This document shows, one piece after another, positions 1 to 9,178 of a stretch of 64,000 bases of DNA. Every line of letters starts with the position of its first letter. Position 1 is the first letter of the stretch. The notes beneath the pieces are model-generated. The model searched no databases. It was not told where the DNA came from and was given only the letters and a program-made list of their open reading frames with translations. The translations under genes and the position numbers were made by a program. Origin of the DNA: Bdellovibrionales bacterium (GTDB lineage Bacteria > Bdellovibrionota > Bdellovibrionia > Bdellovibrionales > Bdellovibrionaceae); NCBI GenBank assembly GCA_016713585.1, contig JADJOV010000004.1:1-64000 (forward strand), in the 5' to 3' direction.

Positions 1-129
1 AGATGGGATGGTATCCGAGCAATCACTTACCCCTAGAGCTATGTTACCGTTAAAATTACCGACTCAGACAGGACGGAGCTAAAAACCGAGGAACAACCAT
101 CGGAGGGCTTGATCCGAACGAAAATAATC

Positions 130-990
130 AGAAAAATTGTTCTTCGAGAATTTGAATTGAGATCAAAAGGATTCACTTAGAAATTAAGAAAAACAATTTT
201 AAGTGAAGAAGGTTTAATTTCTGGCAAAAAAGCGCTGCGTATTCAAAAGCTCCATAGAATATCGTCTGAAAAACCTTTCTATCGGGGCGAATACGGAGTG
301 GCGCGGAGTACGCTACCAAAGGGAAGCACGAATTATTTATCTGCCGAAAGCGGGTAGCGAAGTCGATGAGGATGAATGGCTTTCGAGGCATTACCGAAGC
401 GTGATTTGCCGATGAGCATACTACCCTAGTAGATGGGTGGCTTAAAGTGTTCATGCGGTGTCGGATAATTTATAATCCCCAAAGCGAGAGTATATAAAAA
501 CCACGGGTGAAACAAAAACCTACCATTACTATCATTGCACGACGGTAAACAGTCTCACCCCAAGCTGGAGACATCAAGGTGACAAACTCTGGGAGCAGTT
601 TGGCGAACTAATCAACGGAATTAATATTTGATGAGTTCGCAAAAGGACATTGCGGACCGCGAACAAAACCGAAAGCCCACAAAGTTGCTCAGACACAAAT
701 CAGAAGGCTTCGGTGCAAACTGAAAGAACTCGATAATCAACGAGACGCACTCATCGATTTAATGATCTGAGCAAACAGATCGACAAAAAGAGTGCGTTCG
801 ACCAACAACTCGAAGTGCGCTCAATCGAGTTCTTTAGTTGAAACGCTCGAGATGATCCAGAAGAACTTAACCTCTGTAGTGTTAGAAACCACGAAGGTGG
901 TTACCGAACTGGCTGCTTCTCCCGAAATCGCTGGGATTTCGAAATCACCTCAAGAACGTCGTGAGTTTCCTGAGTTTGATACTCTCGAAC
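130..990 (+). pseudogene. Decayed large serine recombinase (C-terminal two thirds)
   Basis: No single frame is open, but pieces in all three forward frames follow the order of a large serine recombinase. Around 230-290 a piece reads SEKPFYRGE, like the conserved PFY-G step of the Recombinase domain. At 435-460 a frame gives GLKCSCG and at 521-538 another gives YHYYHC, which together resemble the recombinase zinc beta-ribbon. At about 610-775 and 770-930 there are leucine-rich helical pieces (LKELDNQRDALIDLM, then LVETLEMIQKNL) like the coiled coil that follows the ribbon. The N-terminal catalytic domain would lie left of the window. Many frameshifts and stops make it non-functional. It ends just before the 3' end of a tRNA-Leu, a possible old integration site. 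Assignment rests on motif order, not on a search. Confidence 0.6.
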
Positions 991-1001
991 CCGACACTCG
1001 A

Positions 1002-1088
1002 TGGTGCCCGGGACTGGACTTGAACCAGCACGCCCTTTCGAGCGCTACCACCTCAAGCTAGTGCGTCTGCCAATTTCGCCACCCGGGC
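1002..1088 (-). tRNA. tRNA-Leu (anticodon GAG)
   Basis: Read on the minus strand the sequence folds as a class II tRNA. The acceptor stem GCCCGGG (1082-1088) pairs fully with CCCGGGC (1006-1012). There is a GCG/CGC D stem, an anticodon loop TTGAGGT with GAG at 1052-1054, a four-base-pair variable arm, and a T arm with TTCAAGT. The CCA end is encoded at 1002-1004. The long variable arm and GAG anticodon identify leucine. One oddity: bases 1058 and 1048 give a G-G mismatch in the anticodon stem (CTAGC against GGTAG), where a C-G pair is expected. Confidence 0.93.
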
Positions 1089-1347
1089 ACATAACTACTT
1101 TTAAGCATGGAGCCCTTGGGATCGTCAAGCTGAGTCTTTTTAAGTTTTAAGCCAATAAGATAGGGGAGGTCCATGTCTTTGTTTTAATCCCACGACCATG
1201 ATCTAGAGTTAAGCTTTTAAGAAAATGAACAATTTTTTAACCCGGGCAAAGTCTGGGACGTCTTATAGATGAAGCATGGATGCTTCGACTGACCCAAAGG
1301 GAGCTAGGATGGCTCTTCGGGGAGGGGTTGGGACAAAGGAGTCAAGG

Positions 1348-1458
1348 ATGGCTGATCTTAGAGAAGTGCTTATATTTTGTGCGATGTATTCAGGAATCGT
1401 TGCCTTTACACTTTGGCAGACTGTGGTTCAGCGACGAGAAGTGAGCGAGCGAGACTGA
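1348..1458 (+). CDS. Possible 36-residue single-pass membrane protein
   Basis: A short frame starts with ATG six bases after AAAGGAG (1335-1341), a very good ribosome binding site. The peptide has a short charged N-terminus (MADLRE), one hydrophobic stretch of about 20 residues that could span a membrane, and a charged tail (QRREVSERD). The frame also extends upstream to 1276, but the Shine-Dalgarno match favours 1348. A rho-independent terminator follows at 1556. I recognise no family; the arrangement of RBS, one TM and terminator is the only support. Confidence 0.35.
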   Translation: MADLREVLIFCAMYSGIVAFTLWQTVVQRREVSERD

Positions 1459-1555
1459 TTCTTAAGATATAAAGAAGTGGTTGCGGGTTTGTTTAATTGT
1501 TGTGACTTCGGTTTGACTGTGACTTAGGGTTTGGTGGTTCCCCTATTTCAAGTCC

Positions 1556-1587
1556 GCGGAGCTGTTTAACAGCTCCGCATTTTTTTT
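1556..1587 (+). terminator. Rho-independent terminator
   Basis: A perfect 9-bp stem (GCGGAGCTG / CAGCTCCGC) with the five-base loop TTTAA is followed by A and eight T residues. It would end a transcript coming from 1100-1550 and insulate the downstream queA gene. Confidence 0.85.
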
Positions 1588-1643
1588 GCCTTACGCGAGA
1601 TTTTTTCGCTACCTTTTCCTTTTAAACTCGGCTATCTCGAGCC

Positions 1644-2769
1644 ATGAAGGCAAACGAGCTCAGCTTTGATTTTCCAGAATCTTTAATTGCCACGGAGCCC
1701 CAATCAATTTCGAGGGTCCTCCATGTGCCTTTTCGAGGCGCACCAACTGAAATCACTCTTCCCCGCTTGCTTGATTTGATGTCTGGCGGCGATGTTCTTG
1801 TTGTGAACTCAACCAAGGTGCTAAAAAAGGCGGATTTTTGGACGCCAGCCTGATGGCAGAGAGCTTGAGATTCTTTTTCTAAATAAAATTGATCAAGCCA
1901 AACTAGAAAGCTCTGCTTCTTCGTCTTCTTCAGGCTTCGATCCAGATCTTGGGTGGGAAGTCTTGTTTCCCACAAAGGGTCTCAAGGTGGGCGCTCGTAT
2001 TGAACTACCAGAGGGACTCCACATGGCATTAACGAGAAAGGGGAGGCCTCAGCAGGTGCAGGTGAGTGCGCCTCTCTCTGAGGCCTTTTTTCTTAAACAT
2101 GGGGAACTTCCATTGCCTCCATATATTCAAAAAGCAAGGGGAGTTAGGCATACGCAAACTCAGGATGGGAAGTGGTATCAAACGGATTGGGCCAGGGACC
2201 CAGGAAGTCTTGCGGCCCCAACTGCCAGTCTGCATTTTAGTGAAAGTGATCTTGAGCTTTTGAAACGAAGAAACGTGCGGGTCGTATCACTTGTTTTACA
2301 TGTTGGGCTTGGAACTTTTTTACCTGTGACTGTTGAGGATTTAAACGATCATGTGATGCATGAGGAATATATCGAAATTCCTGCTGAGACTTGGCAGACT
2401 ATTTTGACAGCAAAACAGTCCAAGCAAAAAGTTTGGTGCATGGGCACCACCGTCACCAGGGCTGTTGAGAGCGCGGCCTCGGGTCTGCTTCGTGAATCTC
2501 AAGGAAGTTATTCTGGAAACTCAGGCCTCCTGATTCAGCCGGGCTTTTCTTGGCAGATTACAGATTGCCTTTTGACCAATTTTCACCAACCGAGGTCCAC
2601 CTTGCTGGCTTTGGTCGCCGCATTCGCTGGCCTTGAGCGGGTTCAGGAGTGCTATCGATGGGCTATTCATCGTCAATTTCGATTGTTTTCCTACGGGGAT
2701 CTCAGCGTCTGGGAGCGAGGCCAAGAGCAAGGGCAGGCGCAAGCGCAGGAGCAAGGACAGGATGATTGA
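1644..2769 (+). CDS. queA: S-adenosylmethionine:tRNA ribosyltransferase-isomerase (one frameshift)
   Basis: QueA transfers and isomerises the ribose of SAM onto 7-aminomethyl-7-deazaguanine in tRNA, giving epoxyqueuosine, the penultimate step of queuosine synthesis. The N-terminus (FDFPESLIATEP) and the segment VLVVNSTKV match the family, as do the later LHVGLGTFLPV, GTTVTRAVES and LLTNFHQPRSTLL. The frame is broken in the A6 run at 1823-1828. Removing one A gives the family sequence (KRRIFGRQPDGREL) and one protein of about 374 residues, close to the usual 350. The last 20 residues are a low-complexity Gly/Gln/Glu tail (GQEQGQAQAQEQ). tgt follows 49 bases downstream, the usual partnership. 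Confidence 0.9.
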
Positions 2770-2818
2770 CCAGTCGCTGAGGGGCTGCTAGACATCACCT
2801 CCTCAAGGAAATGATCCC

Positions 2819-3949
2819 ATGACACCTAGTTTGAAGCTTGGCGAATTTAAAGTTCATACTCAAAGCGGGCAGGCCCGTCGCGGGACTCTGCAGACAGCCC
2901 ATGGAATAATTCAAACTCCTGTTTTTATGGCTGTGGGAACAAAAGCAACAGTCAAGGCCATGACACCCGAGGAGCTTTTTTCTTGTGGAACTCAAGTTGT
3001 TCTTGGGAATACCTACCATCTTCATTTGCGGCCAGGAGAAAAAGTTATCCAAAACTTGGGCGGACTGCATCAGTTTATGGGCTGGCATGGGCCTATCTTG
3101 ACTGACTCCGGCGGGTTTCAAGTTTTTTCCCTCAGTGGGTTGAGAAAAATGTCAGAAGAAGGAGTTGAGTTTCGCTCTCATCTTGATGGATCGAAATACT
3201 TTATCTCACCGGAAAAGAGCATGGAAATTCAGATGGCGCTTGGCAGTGACATCATCATGGCCTTCGATGAATGTCTTAAATATCCTGCGACGAATGAAGA
3301 AATTGTTCGTTCGATGGATTTGACTTATCGATGGCTTTTACGATCCAAGGAAGCAATGATAAGACCTGAAAGTCTACTTTTTGGAATTGTGCAGGGAGGA
3401 CTCAGTCGGGAGCATCGACTTCGGTCCATGGAGCAGGTGACGAGTGTCGAATTACCTGGTTATGCTCTTGGGGGATTTAGTGTTGGTGAGCCAATTCATT
3501 TAATGCATGAATTGTTACCAGAGATTGTGCCGCACATGCCGGCAGCGAAGCCAAGATATTTGATGGGAGTTGGAACTCCCATGGACCTGCTGCTGGCTAT
3601 CGATGCCGGAATTGATATGTTTGACTGTGTGATTCCAACCCGGGTGGCTCGCAATGGAACTCTGTATACTTGGCGCGGGAAAGTGAGTATCAAGAGAAAT
3701 GAATTTAAAGAAGATCCTTCGCCCTTAGACCCAGAATGTGATTGTTATACCTGCGCTAACTATTCGCGAGCCTATCTCAGGCATTTGTTCTTAAGTGGTG
3801 AAATCTTAGGCAGTCGACTCAATACTCTGCACAATCTGCATTTTTATATGAAGTTGATGGAAAGATCACGGGCAGCGATTGCCGATGGGTCCTGGCCGAC
3901 CTTTCGTGACGACTGTTTAACGCGTTTCATCAAGCAAGAAAAAGTCTAA
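2819..3949 (+). CDS. tgt: tRNA-guanine transglycosylase
   Basis: Exchanges guanine at position 34 of GUN-anticodon tRNAs for preQ1. The protein is full length (376 residues). Visible landmarks are DSGGFQ at 96-101 (general acid/base Asp96), GIVQGG near 189, GGFSVGEP near 218, and FDCVIPTR with the nucleophile Asp269. The zinc site is Cys307, Cys309, Cys312 and His338. An AAGGAAATGATCCC sequence precedes the ATG. It lies between queA and the yajC-secDF genes, an order known in many proteobacteria. Confidence 0.97.
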   Translation: MTPSLKLGEFKVHTQSGQARRGTLQTAHGIIQTPVFMAVGTKATVKAMTPEELFSCGTQVVLGNTYHLHLRPGEKVIQNLGGLHQFMGWHGPILTDSGGFQVFSLSGLRKMSEEGVEFRSHLDGSKYFISPEKSMEIQMALGSDIIMAFDECLKYPATNEEIVRSMDLTYRWLLRSKEAMIRPESLLFGIVQGGLSREHRLRSMEQVTSVELPGYALGGFSVGEPIHLMHELLPEIVPHMPAAKPRYLMGVGTPMDLLLAIDAGIDMFDCVIPTRVARNGTLYTWRGKVSIKRNEFKEDPSPLDPECDCYTCANYSRAYLRHLFLSGEILGSRLNTLHNLHFYMKLMERSRAAIADGSWPTFRDDCLTRFIKQEKV

Positions 3950-4022
3950 AAGTTGTCTTTCCACACCAAAAGTGTTGAATTATTTATTTGGTTTCAATGA
4001 CCGATCGTTTAAAGGAGATCCT

Positions 4023-4417
4023 ATGTTGGTTCATTTAGTATATCAGGCCTATAGTAATTTTATCACTCCAGCCCTGGCGCAAACGGCAAGTCCTAGCGGG
4101 GCCGCTGCTCAGCCCTCTTCGGTTGAGATGATGCTCCCTTTTGTGGTGTTGTTTGCGGTTATGTATTTTTCTTGATTCGACCACAGTCAAAGAAAGCAAA
4201 AGAACAAGCGAAGTTTCTCAGTGAAATCAAGCGGGGTGATGAAGTCGTGACTTCAAGCGGAATACTTGGAAAAATCGAAGGTCTTACTGAAACTTTTGTG
4301 ACTCTTCAAATTGCTGATGGAGTCAGCGTTCGAATGTTGCGTTCACAAATCGCGGCAACAAGTCAGTCTGTGAAACAAGCTCCAGCGGTAGCTCCTAAAT
4401 TAGAAAATAATAAATAA
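4023..4417 (+). CDS. yajC: Preprotein translocase accessory subunit YajC (one frameshift)
   Basis: YajC is a small inner-membrane protein of the SecDF-YajC complex. The start at 4023 follows AAAGGAGATCCT. The N-terminal half ends in a hydrophobic helix (LPFVVLFAVMYF). The second half begins IRPQSKKAKEQ, the family signature that directly follows the helix, and continues with the DEVVTSSGILGKI beta domain. The two halves are in different frames: adding one T to the T5 run at 4166-4170 gives the expected YFFLIRPQ. Restored length is about 131 residues, with a short Ala/Pro-rich tail. secD begins 13 bases after the stop. Confidence 0.9.
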
Positions 4418-4430
4418 GGATAGTGAATAT

Positions 4431-6122
4431 ATGGAAGCATTTCGTTTAAGATCTGCCCTGGCTGCGTTCGGGATTTTATTGGCAATGGCTTGGGTTTTGC
4501 CGAATGTCGTTAATATGGACGCTGTGAAATGGTGGCCATCAAAAGCTAAACTCAACTACGGTTTGGATATTCAGGGTGGTTTGCATCTCGTGATGGGTGT
4601 TGATGTCGACGGGGTCGTGTCCGAGAGTACTCTGAGAATGGTGACCTCATTAAAAGCAGAGCTTGCGAAAGACGGTGTTGCTTTCACAGAAGTCGGGTCC
4701 GCAAAACCCGCCGAAGGGCAAATTGAAGTCGTGTTGGCGGACCCTTCTCAGAAGGTTAAATTCGACGCGCTAATTGCCAAGAGTCACGGCACTGTTTTGC
4801 AGGAGTTTAGTACCGAGGGAAATCGTGTTGTGCTGAGGTACTATTCGGCCTACCTCACTGACTATAAGAATAAAGTCATTACCCAAGCGATTGAAACAAT
4901 TCGAAATCGAATTGATGAATTTGGCGTAGCTGAACCAAGTATTTCTCAACAGGGGTCTGATCGGATTCTCGTTCAATTGCCGGGAATGGCTGATGCGGAG
5001 AGAGCGAAGCAGCTGATCAATACCACAGCCAAGTTGGATTTTATGATAGTTTCTGAGGAAATGGGCTCAGAAAGTTTATCAAAGATGATTTCCGAGGTGG
5101 AGAAGGCCGGAAATTACTCAATCACCACTTTAAAATATTCTGATTATGTTGCTAAGATTAACCAAGACCTTGCCTCAAAAATTCCTGCCAAAACTGCTGT
5201 GTATTTCGAAAAGGCCACCAATGCTGCCAAAATGGAAGTTGGTGCAATACCTTATCTGCTGAAAATGGATACGGGACTGGGTGGGGCTGATCTTGATGGG
5301 GCCGCTGTCAAATTTGGTCAATTTGGGGAGCCTGAAGTTGAGTTAAAGTTCAATCCGGCTGGAGCCAATAAGTTTGCCGATCTGACGGGAGCAAATATTA
5401 ACAAACGAATGGCAATTGTTTTGGATAAAATCGTAAAATCAGCACCAAATATTAAGGACCGAATTGGTGGTGGTCAGGCAGTGATCACCATGGGTGGAAG
5501 AAACAGAGAAGATACGATGAGTGAAGCTCAAACGATTGCGACGGCGCTACGGGCCGGGGCACTTCCTGCAAGTCTTGAACAACTTGAAGAACGTCGAGTT
5601 GGTCCAACACTTGGTGCAGATTCAATTGATAAAGCTAAATTGGGCGCCTATGTGGGTTCTTTCCTTATTATTTTGTTTATGATTTCCTACTACAAGGCTA
5701 TGGGATTGGTTGCCACGGTTTCAACGGGTGTGAATATTATGTCGGTCTTCGCATTGTTGACTTCATTCGGAGCCACCTTGACCTTGCCGGGGATTGCTGG
5801 AATCGCCTTGACCGTCGGATTTGCCGTTGATGCCAATGTTTTAATTCAAGAGAGGATTCGTGAGGAGCTTCGAAACGGAGCCTCCTGGAAACATGCGATT
5901 CAAGAGGGCTACCATCGGGCCATGTCAGCCATTCTGGATTCGAACGTTACCACGGCCGCGACGGCGGCGGTCTTGCTCTATTTTGGGACCGGACCTGTTC
6001 GCGGGTTTGCAGTGACGCTATTGATCGGGATTGCGACAACTTTGTTTGCCAATGTTTTTGTTTCAAAACTGATTGTCGATACGCTCACTCATAAGATGGG
6101 CGTTAAGAAATTATCTGTGTAG
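4431..6122 (+). CDS. secD: Protein translocase subunit SecD
   Basis: Inner-membrane, proton-driven subunit that pulls exported proteins out of the Sec channel. It is intact at 563 residues. There is one N-terminal TM helix, then the family motif NYGLDIQGGLHLVMG near 43, a large periplasmic region with RNRIDEFGVAEPSI and ILVQLPGM, the ITMGGR stretch, and the RVGPTLG motif before a C-terminal bundle of five helices. The last helices carry GFAVDANVLIQERIREE, the conserved Asp-containing segment thought to carry protons. It ends with TAG; secF starts nine bases later. Confidence 0.97.
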   Translation: MEAFRLRSALAAFGILLAMAWVLPNVVNMDAVKWWPSKAKLNYGLDIQGGLHLVMGVDVDGVVSESTLRMVTSLKAELAKDGVAFTEVGSAKPAEGQIEVVLADPSQKVKFDALIAKSHGTVLQEFSTEGNRVVLRYYSAYLTDYKNKVITQAIETIRNRIDEFGVAEPSISQQGSDRILVQLPGMADAERAKQLINTTAKLDFMIVSEEMGSESLSKMISEVEKAGNYSITTLKYSDYVAKINQDLASKIPAKTAVYFEKATNAAKMEVGAIPYLLKMDTGLGGADLDGAAVKFGQFGEPEVELKFNPAGANKFADLTGANINKRMAIVLDKIVKSAPNIKDRIGGGQAVITMGGRNREDTMSEAQTIATALRAGALPASLEQLEERRVGPTLGADSIDKAKLGAYVGSFLIILFMISYYKAMGLVATVSTGVNIMSVFALLTSFGATLTLPGIAGIALTVGFAVDANVLIQERIREELRNGASWKHAIQEGYHRAMSAILDSNVTTAATAAVLLYFGTGPVRGFAVTLLIGIATTLFANVFVSKLIVDTLTHKMGVKKLSV

Positions 6123-6131
6123 GTTAGTGAT

Positions 6132-7253
6132 ATGATAAAAAATGCAGAAAAAGGCGCGAGTGGAAAAGATATGATTGAAAAAGGCACTAAAAATAGCACC
6201 AAAGGTAGTGATGGTAAAGGTATGAGCACAAAAGATGCAAATGGCAAGATCGCGGAGGCAAAGGAACATGCAGGGCCGCATGGTGGAAAACATAGCGGAA
6301 AGCATAATGAAAAGCATAGTGGAAAAGACAGTGCCGAGAATCCTGGGCGCATTGATTTTGTTGGGAAAGTGAACTTCTTTGGCGGCATTTCTCTAGTGAT
6401 GGTGATTGTTTCATTGGTTTACCTGGCTATTCATGGAATCAGCTATGGAATTGACTTTCGTGGAGGGACCGAGATTCAAGTTAAGTTTGCCACCCCTGTG
6501 ACAATCGATGAATTGCGAGGACCAATTGAGGCCTTGAAGTTAGGTGAAATTGGGGTTCAGGCTTTTGGAGATCAGAACGAATATTTGATTCGTTTTCAGG
6601 GGAACAAAGGCGCAACGGATAAGGAGACCAACGATCTTTTGAATCAATCTATTAGTCGTATTAAAGAGATAATTACGACGACTTTTGCTAGTCATACCCC
6701 TGACATTCGACGAGTCGACACTGTGGGGCCACAGGTGGGCGCTGAGTTAAAACGCAATGGATTTTTAGCGGTTTTCTACTGTCTCTTGGTGATCTTAATA
6801 TACGTGGGTTTACGCTTTGATTACAAATACTCGCCTGGGGCCGTTGTTTGTTTGTTTCATGATGCGGTCATCACTTTGGCCATTTTTGTTTTTGTTGGAA
6901 AGGAAGTCAATATTCCGATTCTGGCTGCGATTTTAACTCTGATTGGGTTTTCGCTCAACGATACGATTGTGGTTTTTGATCGAATCCGCGAAACTGAGCA
7001 TGCTAATCGAGGCAAAGGTATTCGTTTTATAATTAATAAGGCCATAAATGATATGTTGACTCGGACCTTGATCACCTCTGGAACTGTTTTTGTCTCTGCG
7101 CTTTGTTTGTATTTGTTTGCAGGTGGAACAGTTGGGGATATTGCCTTTGCAATTTGCGTGGGTAGTGTTTTCGGAACCTATTCTTCAATTTATGTGGCTG
7201 CGCCTTTGATTCTATTTGTTGAAAAATTGAGGTCCGTGCAGGCGACAGCCTAG
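6132..7253 (+). CDS. secF: Protein translocase subunit SecF with a charged N-terminal extension
   Basis: Partner of SecD. After the first helix it shows GIDFRGGTEIQV, the periplasmic domain, VGPQVGAELKRNG, and the membrane motif LIGFSLNDTIVVFDRIRE, followed by the last helices. At 373 residues it is longer than the usual 300-320. The surplus is the first 70 residues, which are hydrophilic and rich in Lys, Gly, His and Asp (for example GGKHSGKHNEKHSGKD) and precede the true SecF start near PGRIDFVGK. No ATG with a clear RBS is evident just before that core, so the extension may be translated. It would lie in the cytoplasm. Confidence 0.95.
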   Translation: MIKNAEKGASGKDMIEKGTKNSTKGSDGKGMSTKDANGKIAEAKEHAGPHGGKHSGKHNEKHSGKDSAENPGRIDFVGKVNFFGGISLVMVIVSLVYLAIHGISYGIDFRGGTEIQVKFATPVTIDELRGPIEALKLGEIGVQAFGDQNEYLIRFQGNKGATDKETNDLLNQSISRIKEIITTTFASHTPDIRRVDTVGPQVGAELKRNGFLAVFYCLLVILIYVGLRFDYKYSPGAVVCLFHDAVITLAIFVFVGKEVNIPILAAILTLIGFSLNDTIVVFDRIRETEHANRGKGIRFIINKAINDMLTRTLITSGTVFVSALCLYLFAGGTVGDIAFAICVGSVFGTYSSIYVAAPLILFVEKLRSVQATA

Positions 7254-7269
7254 GTCGTCTGACGACCTA
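7251..7269. other. Hairpin at the end of secF
   Basis: A 9-bp perfect inverted repeat, TAGGTCGTC and GACGACCTA, is centred on one base and begins with the secF stop codon. No T run follows, so it is not a typical rho-independent terminator. It may stabilise the secDF mRNA 3' end or act as a pause site. Confidence 0.5.
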
Positions 7270-7306
7270 ACAGGAATTGTTGAGTGGAATAGAGGGGCGC
7301 ACTTAA

Positions 7307-9178
7307 ATGTTAGACGCTCCCGAGGGGCGTAAGCGATTGGCACTTCCGAGAGTTGTTGACGAAATTTTAAAAGGGCGCGGGATAATCACGGAACACGCTC
7401 AGAATGAGTTTCTTTACCCAAAGCTCGCCCAACTTAAAGATCCCATGTCGCTCTTAGGCATGGATGTGGCGATTGAAAGGATGACTGAGGCCTTTCTTCG
7501 AAAAGAAAAAATTTGCATTTATGCTGATTTTGATTTGGATGGAACATCCGGACTGGCTCTGCTCTTGAAGGGGTTGAAAGGTCTGGGTTTTGAAAACCTG
7601 TCTGGCTATCAGCCACGGAGACTCAAATCTGGCTATGGCTTTCATGCAGAAGTTGTCAGTGAGCTCGCAGAGCAAGGAGTGAGCCTGATTGTGACCGTGG
7701 ATGTGGGTATCACAGCCATTGCCGCGGCGACTCGTGCCCGGGAGCTTGGAATAGATGTCATAATTACCGATCATCACCAGCCCGCCGAAACTCTGCCTGA
7801 TGCACTTGTGGTCGTTAATCCAAATCAGTCAGGTTGTCAGTCCAAGCTGGGGTATTTAAGTGGGGCAGGAGTTGCTTTCTATTTACTGAGAGCTTTGAGA
7901 CGAGGTCTCGACCCCTTGTTGAGTCCTGAAGCCAAGGGCTGGGACCTTAAATCTGTCCTGGATTATTTTACGATTGCCACGATCACCGATATGGTGCCCC
8001 TGATTGAGGATAACCGAGTTCTGATTAAACACGGTCTTCACCAACTGGCTAAAACGGAGCATTTGGGTCTTCGACTTCTTTTAGACAAGTTGGATCTTCT
8101 CGGAAGGCCCTTAACGAGTCAGGATGTGGGGATTCGCTTTGCGCCTAAGCTCAATGCTCTTAGTCGAATGGATGCAGAGATATTGCCTATTGATATTATG
8201 ATGGCGGATGGCCTGTCAGAGGCCCTTGTTTTGGTAGAAAAGGTGATTGCAAGTAATCAGAATCGAATCGAGATTCAGCTTGAAGCCGACATTGAGGCTC
8301 AACGACTGCTTCAAGAGTTGGAAGGCAAGAGAGGCACAAACTATGTGTTCTTGACCTCGACGAAATTTCATCGAGGGGTGATTGGTTTGATTGCAAATAA
8401 GATTTCGCAAAAGCAGCAATTGCCGGTTTTTATTGGCTCCATTGATCAAGAAAATCAAAAAGTCGTTGGGAGTGCCCGGGCTCCTGAGAATTCGAAAAGC
8501 TTACTTCATATATTAGAGAATCTCGCCCCGTGGATGGATCGCTTTGGTGGCCATCACGCAGCTGCAGGTTTCGAGTTTAAATTAGAAAAGTTAAAATTAA
8601 TTGAAGAAAAGTTTGAAAGAACCTTCCAGGAAATAGCGACCCAAACGTTGAGTTCGAATGAAGGCTCAGGTGGTGCTCCATTTTTGGGTTTGGTCGCGGA
8701 AGCTGAAATTTCACTTCATGAGATGAATCCGCATTTTATGAAGTGGTACGAATTTTTAGGTCCCTTCGGTGCAAATTTTGAGGTGCCTATTTTAAAAGTC
8801 ACTCAGGTGGTTGTTGATTCGATTCGTGTGCTTAAAGAGGTTCACCTCAAATTACGTCTGGAGCAGACGACATGTCTGAGTGCCACCAGTCTAAACAAAG
8901 GTGAAACTGACCAATTAAAGAGTGGCCAATCAAAAAACGATAATTCTGCAAATCAAAAAGAAGAAAATATCTTTTTTCTCGAGGCTATGCTCTTCTCCGC
9001 GAGTCCCCGCCAGATTCAAGAATTGAAGGCAGGCGTGCTTCTGGATGTGTTTATTGAGCCTCAATGGAACTATTTTGCAGGAAGAAAAACCATTCAAGGA
9101 ATTTTGCGTGGGTATCAACTCGTTCAGCAGCCTGTTCAGCTGCCTGAAAGAAACGAACAGTTGGGCGGGCCGCAATGA
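7307..9178 (+). CDS. recJ: Single-stranded-DNA-specific 5'-3' exonuclease RecJ
   Basis: DHH-family nuclease used in recombinational and mismatch repair. The metal-binding motifs are visible: YADFDLDGTSG at 72-82 (motif I), VDVGIT near 131, and the DHH triad in IITDHH at 152-157. SGAGVAFYLLRAL, TDMVPL, FAPKLNALSRM and the DHHA1 segment GSARAPENSKSLL with GGHHAAAGF follow. The last part is the OB-like domain. Length (623) is a little over the usual 560-580; the excess is a Gln/Asn/Lys-rich loop near 530-545. The stop overlaps the queC start by four bases (ATGA). Confidence 0.95.
   Translation: MLDAPEGRKRLALPRVVDEILKGRGIITEHAQNEFLYPKLAQLKDPMSLLGMDVAIERMTEAFLRKEKICIYADFDLDGTSGLALLLKGLKGLGFENLSGYQPRRLKSGYGFHAEVVSELAEQGVSLIVTVDVGITAIAAATRARELGIDVIITDHHQPAETLPDALVVVNPNQSGCQSKLGYLSGAGVAFYLLRALRRGLDPLLSPEAKGWDLKSVLDYFTIATITDMVPLIEDNRVLIKHGLHQLAKTEHLGLRLLLDKLDLLGRPLTSQDVGIRFAPKLNALSRMDAEILPIDIMMADGLSEALVLVEKVIASNQNRIEIQLEADIEAQRLLQELEGKRGTNYVFLTSTKFHRGVIGLIANKISQKQQLPVFIGSIDQENQKVVGSARAPENSKSLLHILENLAPWMDRFGGHHAAAGFEFKLEKLKLIEEKFERTFQEIATQTLSSNEGSGGAPFLGLVAEAEISLHEMNPHFMKWYEFLGPFGANFEVPILKVTQVVVDSIRVLKEVHLKLRLEQTTCLSATSLNKGETDQLKSGQSKNDNSANQKEENIFFLEAMLFSASPRQIQELKAGVLLDVFIEPQWNYFAGRKTIQGILRGYQLVQQPVQLPERNEQLGGPQ

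Noticed and set aside
792..1061. An 89-codon plus-strand frame that continues into the tRNA gene.
   Set aside because: It is only one piece of the decayed recombinase; its last third is antisense to the tRNA.
1819..1830. CTA AAA AAG in queA looks like the A-AAA-AAG slippery site used by dnaX.
   Set aside because: That site gives a -1 shift, but the queA continuation needs the +1 frame. A single extra A explains the break better.
1622..1975. A minus-strand frame across the front of queA.
   Set aside because: It lies opposite a recognised queA sequence and shows no domain.
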